Below, in pieces: positions 1-7,085 of a stretch of 19,183 bases of DNA. The notes beneath the pieces were generated by a model. The model saw nothing but the letters and a program-made list of their open reading frames with translations. It ran no database searches and was not told the origin of the DNA. This DNA is from Actinobacteria bacterium 13_1_40CM_66_12. Lineage in GTDB: Bacteria; Chloroflexota; Dormibacteria; Dormibacterales; Dormibacteraceae. Position numbers and translations under genes: made by a program. Location of the stretch: positions 1-19,183 of the forward strand of contig MNEW01000075.1 in NCBI GenBank assembly GCA_001917895.1. Direction: 5' to 3'. Each line of letters starts with the position of its first letter. Positions within the stretch are counted from its first letter, which is position 1.

Positions 1-2
1 AC

Positions 3-260
3 ATCGGGAACTGGTCGGAGCTTGGCGATCGGGTGCATCCCGACTCGAGCGGGAACTCGGTTGAGGGCGAGGCCGTGCTCGTCGACACGCACGGCAGCCT
101 GGTCCTCGGCGATCGCCGGCTCGTGGCCGCGATCGGGCTCGAGGACATGATCATCGTCGACACCGAGGATGCTCTTCTCGTGGTTCCGCGCTCACGCGCA
201 CAGGACGTGAAGAGGGTCGTCGACGCGCTCAAGCGGGCTCGCAAAACCAAGTACCTTTAG
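3..260 (+). CDS. manC: Mannose-1-phosphate guanylyltransferase, C-terminal end (partial)
   Basis: The 5' part lies outside the window; the frame is open from base 3 to a TAG at 258-260. The 85 visible residues hold the C-terminal signature of nucleotidyltransferases that make GDP-mannose from mannose-1-phosphate and GTP: IGNWSELG near the start, then LVAAIGLEDMIIVDTEDALL followed by VVPRSRAQDVKRVVDAL. In this family that pattern sits in the last part of the catalytic domain, in the cytoplasm. No fused C-terminal isomerase cupin follows; a separate cupin gene of that type lies 1.4 kb downstream, so the two activities are split here. The phosphohexomutase begins 6 bp after the stop, suggesting one operon. 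The exact sugar nucleotide (GDP-mannose or another) is inferred from family and neighbours. Confidence 0.82.
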   Translation: MGNWSELGDRVHPDSSGNSVEGEAVLVDTHGSLVLGDRRLVAAIGLEDMIIVDTEDALLVVPRSRAQDVKRVVDALKRARKTKYL

Positions 261-266
261 TCCGCG

Positions 267-1697
267 ATGCCCGACCAGATCAAGTTCGGCACCGACGGCT
301 GGCGCGGGGTGGTCGCCGACGACTTCACGTTTGCCAACGTGCGGCGCGTCGCCCAGGGCTCGGCGGAATACATGCTGTCTCTGTCACCGGCCCCGCTTGC
401 TGTGGTGGGCTACGACTGCCGGTTTGCCTCGGAGGATTTCGCCCGCACTGTGGCCGATGTCTTCGCTGCGTCTGGGGTGCGAAGTCTCATCTTCGACCGC
501 CCGTCACCGACGCAGGTGGCGTCGTGGACGGTCATCGACCGCAAGGCAACCGCGGCCGCGGTCGTGACCGCGAGCCATAACCCATATCTGTTCAATGGCA
601 TCAAGTTCAAGACGGAGACCGGGAGCTCGGCGTCGCCCGAAGTCATCGCCGACCTCGAGCCGCGCATCAACGCCCTGGAGAGCGTGCCCGTGCCGGATCG
701 CTCCGCTTCTGGGGAAATGGTTCCCGTCTACGACCCCCGAGCGCCGTACTACGCGCAGATCGCGCGCATGGTCGACCTGAACGCGACCAAGTCCGCCGGG
801 CTGCGCATCGTGCACGAGTGCATGCACGGCTCGGGCTTTGGCTACATCAAGGAGCTCCTCGAAGGCGGGCGCACGGAGGTGGTCGAGCTTCACGCCGACC
901 GCAACCCGTTGTTCGGAGGCGTCAACCCCGAGCCGATTCCACCCAACATCGACTCGTCCATCGCCTACATGCGTGGCGGCGGGCACGACCTGTGCATCTG
1001 CACCGACGGCGACGCAGACCGTGTCGGGATCATCGACGAGACCGGCCGCTTCATCAACCAGCTCCAGGTCTTCGCGTTGCTGATGCTCTACATGTTCGAT
1101 GTACGGCACATGGTCGGTCCGGTCGTGAAGACGGTGAACATGACCTCGATGGTCGACAAGCTCGGCGCGGAGTTCGGCGTGCCGGTTTACGAGGTGCCGG
1201 TCGGGTTCAAGAACGTCGCGCCCAAGATGATGGAGACCGATGCCGTGCTTGGGGGCGAGGAGTCGGGCGGATTCGCGATCAAGGGCCACATCCCCGAGCG
1301 GGACGGCATCCTGATCGGCCTGCTCTTCGCGGACATGAACGTAAAGATGGGCAAGCCGCTGTCACAGATCCTTGCGGACCTCGAGCGGCGCGTTGGCCCC
1401 CACGCGTATGCCCGCCACGACATTCACCTCAATCGAGAGACGTACGACCAGGACCGGACCCGAATCCTGCATACACTCGAGACGCACGAGCCAAGCCAGA
1501 TCGCGGGCGTGAAGGTGGATCGGATCCGCTCCGACGACGGCTTCAAGTTCTACCTCGCCGATGGGAGCTGGGTGCTTCTCCGCGCCAGCGGCACCGAAGC
1601 GCTGGTGCGCATCTATTCCGAGGCGGCCGACAAGGCGGCCGTCGAAGCGCGGCTCGCCGCCCTGGAGGATATCGTCGGTTTGCGGGCGCATGCCTGA
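267..1697 (+). CDS. Phosphoglucomutase/phosphomannomutase (alpha-D-phosphohexomutase family)
   Basis: This 476-residue cytoplasmic enzyme should interconvert hexose-6-phosphate and hexose-1-phosphate, here probably supplying mannose-1-phosphate to the upstream guanylyltransferase. All four family landmarks are visible: GTDGWRG at the N-terminus, the phosphoserine loop TASHNP (Ser103), the Mg-binding loop DGDADR (Asp247, 249, 251), the sugar-binding loop GGEESGG (329-335) and the C-terminal phosphate-binding RASGTE (439-444). Length is normal. GlmM normally has GEQSGH and RPSGTEP, so phosphoglucosamine mutase is less likely. The ATG at 267 lies 6 bp after the upstream stop, and the 3' end overlaps the cupin gene by 8 bp. 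Substrate preference (glucose or mannose) cannot be read from sequence; the neighbours favour mannose. Confidence 0.93.
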   Translation: MPDQIKFGTDGWRGVVADDFTFANVRRVAQGSAEYMLSLSPAPLAVVGYDCRFASEDFARTVADVFAASGVRSLIFDRPSPTQVASWTVIDRKATAAAVVTASHNPYLFNGIKFKTETGSSASPEVIADLEPRINALESVPVPDRSASGEMVPVYDPRAPYYAQIARMVDLNATKSAGLRIVHECMHGSGFGYIKELLEGGRTEVVELHADRNPLFGGVNPEPIPPNIDSSIAYMRGGGHDLCICTDGDADRVGIIDETGRFINQLQVFALLMLYMFDVRHMVGPVVKTVNMTSMVDKLGAEFGVPVYEVPVGFKNVAPKMMETDAVLGGEESGGFAIKGHIPERDGILIGLLFADMNVKMGKPLSQILADLERRVGPHAYARHDIHLNRETYDQDRTRILHTLETHEPSQIAGVKVDRIRSDDGFKFYLADGSWVLLRASGTEALVRIYSEAADKAAVEARLAALEDIVGLRAHA

Positions 1698-2136
1698 GAT
1701 CACCCGCGCCGATGAGACGCGCGTCGACAAACCATGGGGCTACGAGATTCGCTGGGCGATCACCGACCGCTACCTGGGCAAGATCCTCCACGTCAACCGC
1801 GGCGAGGCGCTTTCGCTTCAGTACCACGAGCGCAAAGACGAATGGCTCCTCGTCAGCAAGGGCACGATCGACATCGAGATCGGCGGCCTGGATGGAGAGC
1901 TCGAGAAGGTGCGCATGCGCGCCGGCGATACGGTTCACATGCCGCCGCTCACACGCCACCGCCTGACCGCAGTCGAGGATGCGGACATCTTCGAGGTCTC
2001 GACGCCTGAGATCGACGACGTGGTCCGGCTCGAGGACCGATACGGCCGGGCGACCCCACCCCCGCGAGGCTCGCGGCGCGAGCCTGGCGGTACCGCCCCA
2101 CAGGGTGGGGAGGCTAAACTTCCCCCGGTCCGATGA
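1690..2136 (+). CDS. Single-domain cupin, mannose-6-phosphate isomerase type
   Basis: This 148-residue protein resembles the stand-alone cupin of type II mannose-6-phosphate isomerases, which convert fructose-6-phosphate to mannose-6-phosphate. Visible marks are KPWGYE (14-19), the first cupin motif GEALSLQYHERKDEW (38-52) and the second motif GDTVHMPPLTRH (79-90). Probable metal ligands are His46, Glu51 and His90; the second His of the usual HxH is Arg48. The conserved core ends near residue 120 (EDRYGR). Residues 121-148 are Pro/Gly/Arg-rich and are encoded by a branched palindrome (2054-2110), so this tail looks like captured repeat DNA. The ATG at 1690 overlaps the mutase end by 8 bp, and the stop overlaps the next start as ATGA, supporting coupled translation. 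Isomerase activity is inferred. Confidence 0.85.
   Translation: MPEITRADETRVDKPWGYEIRWAITDRYLGKILHVNRGEALSLQYHERKDEWLLVSKGTIDIEIGGLDGELEKVRMRAGDTVHMPPLTRHRLTAVEDADIFEVSTPEIDDVVRLEDRYGRATPPPRGSRREPGGTAPQGGEAKLPPVR
2054..2110 (+). repeat. Branched palindromic element in the cupin 3' end
   Basis: An outer stem CCCCACCC (2054-2061) / GGGTGGGG (2103-2110) encloses two inner inverted repeats. These are AGGCTCGC (2067-2074) / GCGAGCCT (2078-2085) with a 3-nt loop, and the perfect palindrome GGCGGTACCGCC (2086-2097). As RNA this could fold into a three-way junction. An alternative hairpin, CCCCAC (2096-2101) / GTGGGG (2105-2110), competes with the outer stem. The element lies wholly in the non-conserved cupin tail, 22 bp before the next start codon. 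It has no T-tract, so it is not a standard terminator. It shares the C4/G4 closing stem with the elements at 10941 and 14288, but sequence identity to them is weak. Confidence 0.6.
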
Positions 2137-2960
2137 AGACGCCGCCGACTCCCGAAGACAGGTACGCGAGGGCGACCACGGTGGTCGCGTCCGAGCGCGA
2201 CCGCGCCTTCCTCATCTTCGCGGCGGTCGTGCTGGTCTCGATCGCGCTCGGCTTCAAATCTGAGCTCCTTGGGCAGGGACAGGTCTGGGCGCTCGCGCTG
2301 GGCCTTGTCGTGATTGCCGCGCCCGCGCTGCTCGGATATCTCCGCGGGACCGCGGAGTTCCCGCGCATCGAGCACTACATCCCGGTGGCCCTCGGTGCGG
2401 TGACGCTGGCCGGCCTGTCGATTCTCGTCCCGGAGCTGTGGAAGTATCTGCTGCTCACGGCGACCTTCGGTGCAGGCTTCGTGCTGCTGGCGCGACTCGA
2501 CTACCTGCGCCTTCGCGACGCAGAGAAGCGGGGCCACATCCTGGTGCAGGAGACGATCCTGGTTCTCGTCGTTGCGGGCGCCTACCTCGTCCTCGTGACG
2601 ATTCCTTTCAACATCGTCCTGCGCCTGGTTTGGATCTTCGTGATCACGTTCCTGGCCTCGTACCGAAGCTTCCGGGTAAACGGGACGCCAATCGCGCCGC
2701 GGCGCGCGTTCACCTTCGCCCTCTTCGTCGCCCAGGTCGTCACCTTCCTCGCGTGGGCGATCACCGCCCTGTCGAGCTGGCTCGTTGTAAGCGAAGGACC
2801 GTTCGCGGTCATGCTCTTGTTCGCCTGGTACATCAACCGGGGGCTCGTGCGGCACACAGTCGAGGACAGCTTCAATCGGAACGTGATCCTCGAATACGCG
2901 GCCTTCGCGGCCGTCCTTATCTATCTGTTCGTCTCGAGCTATCGCCCGCCAGGTCAGTAG
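2133..2960 (+). CDS. Polytopic membrane protein of unknown function
   Basis: I do not recognise a family for this 275-residue protein. After a short charged N-terminus (about residues 1-23, ending ASERDR) it has about eight hydrophobic segments. Examples are AFLIFAAVVLVSIALGF near 25-41, a segment near 50-69, one near 80-97, TILVLVVAGAYLVLVTIPF near 130-150, and VILEYAAFAAVLIYLFV at the C-terminus. Basic loops such as YRSFRVNGTPIAPRR separate them. There is no signal peptidase site and no catalytic motif that I can name. The ATG at 2133 overlaps the cupin stop as ATGA, so it is probably translated with the mannose block. A role in envelope polysaccharide or lipid-linked sugar handling is possible from context only. 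Confidence 0.75.
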   Translation: MKTPPTPEDRYARATTVVASERDRAFLIFAAVVLVSIALGFKSELLGQGQVWALALGLVVIAAPALLGYLRGTAEFPRIEHYIPVALGAVTLAGLSILVPELWKYLLLTATFGAGFVLLARLDYLRLRDAEKRGHILVQETILVLVVAGAYLVLVTIPFNIVLRLVWIFVITFLASYRSFRVNGTPIAPRRAFTFALFVAQVVTFLAWAITALSSWLVVSEGPFAVMLLFAWYINRGLVRHTVEDSFNRNVILEYAAFAAVLIYLFVSSYRPPGQ

Positions 2961-3276
2961 CCGCTAGCTTTTCTCCGGCTCCCGCAGCCAGTAGAAGACT
3001 GTTCTGGGTGATCGTTTTGGGGCTGTCCGCGCTCCTGTTGAGGCAGCCCACGCTCCTGCTGTTCGTGGCACTCCTCGCTCTGATCTTCCCGCTGCCGGTG
3101 GTGTTGCTTCTACGTCCTATCAGCTTGAGGTTCGACGGAGCTGACCTCATCTACCAATTCGGCGGGCGCGAGACGCGCGTCGGCGGCAAGGACGTCGCCA
3201 GGTGCGGTCAGGTCCGGGGGCTTGCGCGGTACAGCGGCAGCGATCGCGGGCGCCGGGGTGGGATCGCCACCGGAAC
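2961..3276. other. Convergent junction between the membrane-protein gene and livF
   Basis: This 316-bp stretch separates two converging genes. It has no clear intrinsic terminator for either direction. A G/C-rich imperfect hairpin, CCGG-gg-TGG / CCA-CCGG (3253-3273), lies just beyond the livF stop without a T-tract and might help end minus-strand transcription. The plus strand is open throughout and encodes a hydrophobic stretch, described separately as a doubtful small ORF. Confidence 0.45.
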
Positions 3277-3370
3277 CTACATCCCGAGGTACGCCTTCCG
3301 CACATCCTCGGATGCGAGCAGCTCTTTGCCTGTGCCCGTTTTCACGATCGATCCCGTCTCGAGGACGTAA
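3008..3370 (+). CDS. Doubtful small membrane protein, possibly a remnant
   Basis: The plus-strand frame from a GTG at 3008 (alternative CTG at 2999) would give 120 residues. The first 35 form two strongly hydrophobic segments (LGLSALLLRQPTLLLFVALL then IFPLPVVLLLRP). A short stretch of alternating character follows (ISLRFDGADLIYQFGG), reminiscent of small two-TM proteins with a PH-like beta domain. A weak GAAG lies 9 bp before the GTG. Against it: the last 94 bp run antisense over the livF end, the C-terminal part is low-complexity (SGSDRGRRGG), and there is no homology I can name. It may be a real gene, a truncated one, or chance coding in GC-rich DNA. Confidence 0.3.
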   Translation: MIVLGLSALLLRQPTLLLFVALLALIFPLPVVLLLRPISLRFDGADLIYQFGGRETRVGGKDVARCGQVRGLARYSGSDRGRRGGIATGTYIPRYAFRTSSDASSSLPVPVFTIDPVSRT

Positions 3371-3987
3371 CCGCGATGTGCGACCTCGAGGGCTTTGTTG
3401 GCGTTCTGCTCGACGAGCAGCACTGGAGTACCGCTCGCGTTGATCTCGCGCACGATGCTGAAGATCGTCTCGACGAGGATGGGGGACAGGCCGAGCGACG
3501 GCTCGTCCAGCATCAGCACCTTCGGCTTGGCCATGAGCGCCCGCCCCATCGCGCACATCTGCTGCTCGCCGCCCGACAGCGTGCCCGCGATCTGGTGCGC
3601 CCGCTCCTTCAAGCGGGGAAAGAGCTCGAAAACGCGCTCCATGTCAGCCTTGATGTCGGCGCCGTTGCTGCGCGTGTAGGCGCCCATCCGCAGGTTGTCG
3701 AGCACGCTCATCCGGGTGAACAGCCGCCGGCCTTCTGGCGACTGGCAGATGCCGAGGTTGACGATCTTCTGCGGCTCGGTATGGGTGATGTCCTGGCCGT
3801 TGAAGTTGATCGTGCCGCGCTGCGGGTGAAGCAGGCCCGAGATCGTGCGCAGCGTCGTCGTTTTGCCGGCGCCGTTGGAGCCGATCAATGCCACGACCTC
3901 GCCCTTGTCGACCGACAGCGTCGCGCCCCGCACAGCCGCCACCCGGCCGTAGAAGACGTCGATCCCCGAGACCTCGAGCAAGGCCAT
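3277..3987 (-). CDS. livF: Branched-chain amino-acid type ABC transporter ATPase LivF
   Basis: This 236-residue ATPase is one of the two nucleotide-binding subunits of a HAAT-family importer and should sit on the cytoplasmic face of LivH/LivM. Visible are Walker A GSNGAGKTT (36-44), the Q-loop region ICQSPEGRRLF (80-90, a LivF hallmark), the signature LSGGEQQ (137-143), Walker B VLMLDEP (157-163) with GLSP following, and the H-loop replaced by LLVEQNA as usual in LivF. Length is normal and the end AYLGM is typical. Its ATG shares one base with the livG stop (TGATG), so the two are coupled. It is the last gene of the minus-strand liv run. Confidence 0.95.
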   Translation of the reverse strand: MALLEVSGIDVFYGRVAAVRGATLSVDKGEVVALIGSNGAGKTTTLRTISGLLHPQRGTINFNGQDITHTEPQKIVNLGICQSPEGRRLFTRMSVLDNLRMGAYTRSNGADIKADMERVFELFPRLKERAHQIAGTLSGGEQQMCAMGRALMAKPKVLMLDEPSLGLSPILVETIFSIVREINASGTPVLLVEQNANKALEVAHRGYVLETGSIVKTGTGKELLASEDVRKAYLGM

Positions 3988-4751
3988 CAGGCGGACTTGC
4001 CCAGGTAGGCCTCAATCACGCGCGGGTTGTTGCGTACTTCGACTGGTGGGCCTTCGGCGATCTTCTCGCCGTGGTCGAGCACGACTATTCGCTGCGAGGC
4101 CTCCATGACGACCCTCATGTCGTGCTCGATGAGGAACACGGTGATCCCGCGCCCGAGGATCGTGCGCACGAGCTCCATCAGCTCCACCTTTTCCTGCGGC
4201 GTGAAGCCGGCGGCCGGCTCGTCGAGCAGCAGCAGCTTGGGGTCTGTGGCCAGGGCACGCGCGATCTCGAGGCGACGCTGCTGGCCGTAAGCCAGGTTGC
4301 GAGCGTAGTTCTCGGATTGGCGCTCCAGCCCGACCAGCTGCAGCAGCTCCATCGAGTGCTCCGTGATCCGTCGCTCCTCATTGCGCTCGAACGGTGTCTT
4401 GAACAGCGAGTCCCACAGCTTGGAATGCATCCTGCAGTGGTGGCCGAGCCTGACATTGTCGATCGCGGACATGTAGTCGAACAGGCGGATGTTTTGGAAC
4501 GTCCGCGCGATGCCGGCTTTCGCCGTGCGGTGAGGTGGCGAGCCGGTCAGGTTGCGATTGCGAAACGTGACCGTGCCCAATGTGGGCTTGTAGAAGCCGG
4601 TGATGCAGTTGAACATCGTGGTCTTGCCCGCGCCGTTGGGGCCGATGAGGGCGAACACCTCGCCCTCTTCGACGTCAAAGCTCACATTGTCGACGGCGAC
4701 CAGGCCTCCGAAGCGCTTGGTCACGCCGCTGACGCGAAGGATGGCGGCCAA
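3987..4751 (-). CDS. livG: Branched-chain amino-acid type ABC transporter ATPase LivG
   Basis: This is the second ATPase subunit, about 254 residues. It has Walker A GPNGAGKTT, the LivG-specific TFQNIRLF, the variant signature LAYGQQRRLEIARAL, Walker B LLLLDEPAAG and the His loop FLIEHDM. The start is uncertain. An ATG at 4799 would give 270 residues and overlap livM by 47 bp with a non-homologous Arg-rich lead. The TTG at 4751, directly after the livM stop (4755-4753), gives LAAILRVSGVTKRFGG, which fits the usual LivG N-terminus, so I prefer it. Neither start has a strong ribosome-binding site. It lies between livM and livF in the same transcript. Confidence 0.93.
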   Translation of the reverse strand: MAAILRVSGVTKRFGGLVAVDNVSFDVEEGEVFALIGPNGAGKTTMFNCITGFYKPTLGTVTFRNRNLTGSPPHRTAKAGIARTFQNIRLFDYMSAIDNVRLGHHCRMHSKLWDSLFKTPFERNEERRITEHSMELLQLVGLERQSENYARNLAYGQQRRLEIARALATDPKLLLLDEPAAGFTPQEKVELMELVRTILGRGITVFLIEHDMRVVMEASQRIVVLDHGEKIAEGPPVEVRNNPRVIEAYLGKSA

Positions 4752-4752
4752 A

Positions 4753-5961
4753 TCAGGCCTGCAGCTGACGCGGGGCCGCGATCGCCTCGTGCTCTTCATG
4801 CCGGAGCTCTTGCTTGCGGATCTGGCTCGGCAAGAGGCCCTGCGGGCGCAGCAGCATGATCCCGACGAGGATCACGCCGAATATGACGTATTTACTCCTG
4901 GACACCACCTCAGCGATTCCGGGCCAGCCATCTGGGGTTGACTGATTGAGAAAGCCGAGGCCGAGGCTCGACGCGAGGTTCTCCATCTGCAGCGGCGCGT
5001 TGGGCAGCAACCAGAACAGGATGAAGTAGAGGACGATGGCGCCGAGCATGGCGCCGGGGATGTTCCCCATCCCGCCGAGCACGACCATCGCCAGCACCGT
5101 CACCGAAACAATGAAGCCGAAGTTCTCGCCGCTGACATAGGAGAGCTTCGCGCCGTAGAAAGCGCCGGCGAAACCGCTGGTCGCGGCCCCGATCGAGAAG
5201 GCCAGGAGTTTGACGCTCACAGTGTTGACGCCGCTGGCGGCGGCCGCCGTCTCGTCTTCGCGAACTGCCATCCAGGCGCGGCCAAGACGCGAGCCGTGGA
5301 GGTTGTTGACCAGGATCACGACGAACGTGATCAGGACCACCATCAGGACGTAATAGGCGGTCAGGTTGGCTGTCGTGAACCTGAAGTCGGGTACCCAGCC
5401 GAAGTCCTGCCCGACCCATGGCCCCTGGAACCAGCCCGGCAGCGTGGGAACGTCGAGAGCGCTGATGCCGGGCACACCTCCGGTCCAGACCCCGCCGTTC
5501 CGGAAAACTCGCGGCACGATCTCGCCGAACCCCAGGGTGACGATGGCCAGGTAGTCTCCGCGAAGCCGGAGCGTGGGCGCGCCAAGGAGAGCGCCTGCGC
5601 CTGCGGCCACGAACATGCCGATGAACAGCGCAAGCCAGAACGGCACGTGGAGCGAGTGCTCTATTGGGGTCACGCCCAGGTGGTTCGAGGCGACGAGCGC
5701 GTAGGTGTACGACCCGATCGCGAAGAAGGCCGCGTAACCGAGGTCGAGCAGGCCGGCGAAACCGACGACGACGTTGAGACCGATCGCCATCAGCATGTAG
5801 ACGCCGCCGTCTGCGGCGAGGCCCACGAGGTAATCCCCGCTGCCGCCGGAGGCGAACTGGACTACAGCCGGGAAGAACAGCGCGACCACCGCCATGAGGA
5901 AGTAGGCGATGGCGTTTGGATTGCGCATGTTGGACCTGACGAGGTCCCGCATGCGGATCAC
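4753..5961 (-). CDS. livM: Branched-chain amino-acid type ABC transporter permease LivM
   Basis: This 402-residue inner-membrane permease has the BPD_transp_2 fold. Visible landmarks include LNVVVGFAGLLDLGYAAFFAIGSY, LRLRGDYLAIVTLGFGEI, the EAA-like cytoplasmic loop RLGRAWMAVREDETAAAASG that contacts the ATPases, and VLGGMGNIPGAMLGA near the C-terminus, followed by a charged tail. There are about ten hydrophobic segments. The start is a GTG at 5961 overlapping the livH stop as GTGA; an ATG at 5952 is an alternative three codons in. Length is in the upper range for the family because of a 30-residue cytoplasmic tail after LLRPQGL. Confidence 0.94.
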   Translation of the reverse strand: MIRMRDLVRSNMRNPNAIAYFLMAVVALFFPAVVQFASGGSGDYLVGLAADGGVYMLMAIGLNVVVGFAGLLDLGYAAFFAIGSYTYALVASNHLGVTPIEHSLHVPFWLALFIGMFVAAGAGALLGAPTLRLRGDYLAIVTLGFGEIVPRVFRNGGVWTGGVPGISALDVPTLPGWFQGPWVGQDFGWVPDFRFTTANLTAYYVLMVVLITFVVILVNNLHGSRLGRAWMAVREDETAAAASGVNTVSVKLLAFSIGAATSGFAGAFYGAKLSYVSGENFGFIVSVTVLAMVVLGGMGNIPGAMLGAIVLYFILFWLLPNAPLQMENLASSLGLGFLNQSTPDGWPGIAEVVSRSKYVIFGVILVGIMLLRPQGLLPSQIRKQELRHEEHEAIAAPRQLQA

Positions 5962-7004
5962 TTCTCAGGCACCCGCATCCCGAGCAGTCCGGTCGGCCTG
6001 AATACGAGGACGAAGATCAGGATCGCAAAAATCAAGACCTGCGTCCATGCCACCGAGAAGTAGCCGTCCGAGATAGCAAAGATGATGCCGATGAGCATTC
6101 CGCCAAGGGCGGCGCCCGGGATGTTGCCGATGCCGCCGAAAACCGCGGCCGTGAATGCGTACAGACCATATTGGAATCCGTCAAAGGCCTGTACGGAGTT
6201 GTAGTAGAGGCCGTAGATGATGCCGCCCGCCCCGGCAAGCGCGGCGCCGATGAAGAACGTCGCCGAGATCGTGCGGTTGATATCGATGCCCATCAACTGC
6301 GCGGCGTCGCGGTCCTGTGCCGTCGCCCGCATCGCCTTCCCCAGCTTCGAGCGGTTCACGAAAAGCGTCAGGACGACCATCAACACAACCGCTATGACGA
6401 TGACCATCACTGCCTTGGCCGCGATCGTGACACCGCCACCAAGCGGGATCTGATACTCGGGCAGGAAGTCCGGGTAATGGAGGTTGAACGGACCGCGCCA
6501 CACGTTCATCACACCCTCGAGCAGGGCCGACATTCCGATCGCTGTGATCAACGGGGCGAGGCGGGGGGCGCGGCGCAGCGGCCGGTAGGCGACTCGCTCG
6601 ATGACCACATTGACGAGCGCGCAAAAGAGCATCGTCACGACAAACAGGCCCAGCAGCGGCAGGATGATCGCGGCGCCGGAGATCTTGCCTTCAGTCAGAC
6701 CAAACGTCGGCATCAGCGCCAGGGAGAAGAACGCGCCGAGCGTGAACACGTCGCCGTGGGCGAAGTTGATGAGCTCGATGATCCCGTAGACCATCGTGTA
6801 TCCCAGCGCGACGAGGGCGAAGATCGCGCCCTCCGCGAGCCCGAAACCCATGGTCTGAAAAAAGTACGTGGCGCCGCCCTGGTAGATACGCTGCACTGAC
6901 GCCACTGCCGCGACCGCGACGACCGCTATGCCGACCAGGTTGATCAGCGACGCGGTTGGGGTGGAGATCACCGACGCGCGCAGCCTCTGGACCATCGCGG
7001 CCAT
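5958..7004 (-). CDS. livH: Branched-chain amino-acid type ABC transporter permease LivH
   Basis: This 348-residue permease pairs with LivM to form the membrane channel. Hallmarks are FALVALGYTMVYGIIELINFAHGD, the ATPase-contact loop KLGKAMRATAQDRDAAQLMGID, and VFGGIGNIPGAALGG, with VFRPTGLLG near the end. An N-terminal extra helix (LINLVGIAVVAVAAVASV) precedes the usual first segment. The ATG at 7004 has no recognisable Shine-Dalgarno sequence; an ATG at 6995 is equally possible. The 81-bp gap to the binding-protein gene contains an intrinsic terminator, so livHMGF probably depends on readthrough or on a weak internal promoter. Confidence 0.94.
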   Translation of the reverse strand: MAAMVQRLRASVISTPTASLINLVGIAVVAVAAVASVQRIYQGGATYFFQTMGFGLAEGAIFALVALGYTMVYGIIELINFAHGDVFTLGAFFSLALMPTFGLTEGKISGAAIILPLLGLFVVTMLFCALVNVVIERVAYRPLRRAPRLAPLITAIGMSALLEGVMNVWRGPFNLHYPDFLPEYQIPLGGGVTIAAKAVMVIVIAVVLMVVLTLFVNRSKLGKAMRATAQDRDAAQLMGIDINRTISATFFIGAALAGAGGIIYGLYYNSVQAFDGFQYGLYAFTAAVFGGIGNIPGAALGGMLIGIIFAISDGYFSVAWTQVLIFAILIFVLVFRPTGLLGMRVPEK

Positions 7005-7035
7005 CGGCGTAATTGTTCACAAAAGGCGCGTCTTG

Positions 7036-7071
7036 GCAAAAGAAAAGAGGGAGGGGCAAGGCCCCTCCCTC
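7036..7071 (-). terminator. Intrinsic terminator between livK and livH
   Basis: On the minus strand a perfect 11-bp stem (plus-strand arms 7047-7057 and 7061-7071, GAGGGAGGGGC) with a 3-nt loop is followed by a T-rich tract, read as TTTTCTTTTG at 7046-7037. It starts about 15 bp after the livK stop. Placed between the binding-protein gene and the permease genes, it should give many more binding-protein transcripts than permease/ATPase transcripts, a known arrangement for ABC importers. Confidence 0.9.
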
Positions 7072-7085
7072 ATGGAAGAACGCGA

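Noticed and set aside
504..1289. Long minus-strand frame (261 codons) opposite the phosphohexomutase
   Set aside because: It is a GC-rich antisense shadow: the plus strand has every mutase motif, and the minus product has no recognisable domain.
818..1966. 382-codon plus-strand frame across mutase and cupin
   Set aside because: It is Arg/Ala/Pro-rich out-of-frame translation of two genes confirmed by motifs.
2080..2110. GGCGGTACCGCC resembles the T-box antiterminator sequence GGTGGTACCGCG
   Set aside because: It lies inside the cupin coding end, lacks the T of the TGGN bulge, and has no specifier stem or downstream amino-acid gene under control. It is better explained as part of a palindrome.
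1935..2855. 306-codon minus-strand frame opposite the membrane protein
   Set aside because: Charged, Arg/Glu/Asp-rich antisense of a hydrophobic protein, typical of complementing membrane-helix codons.
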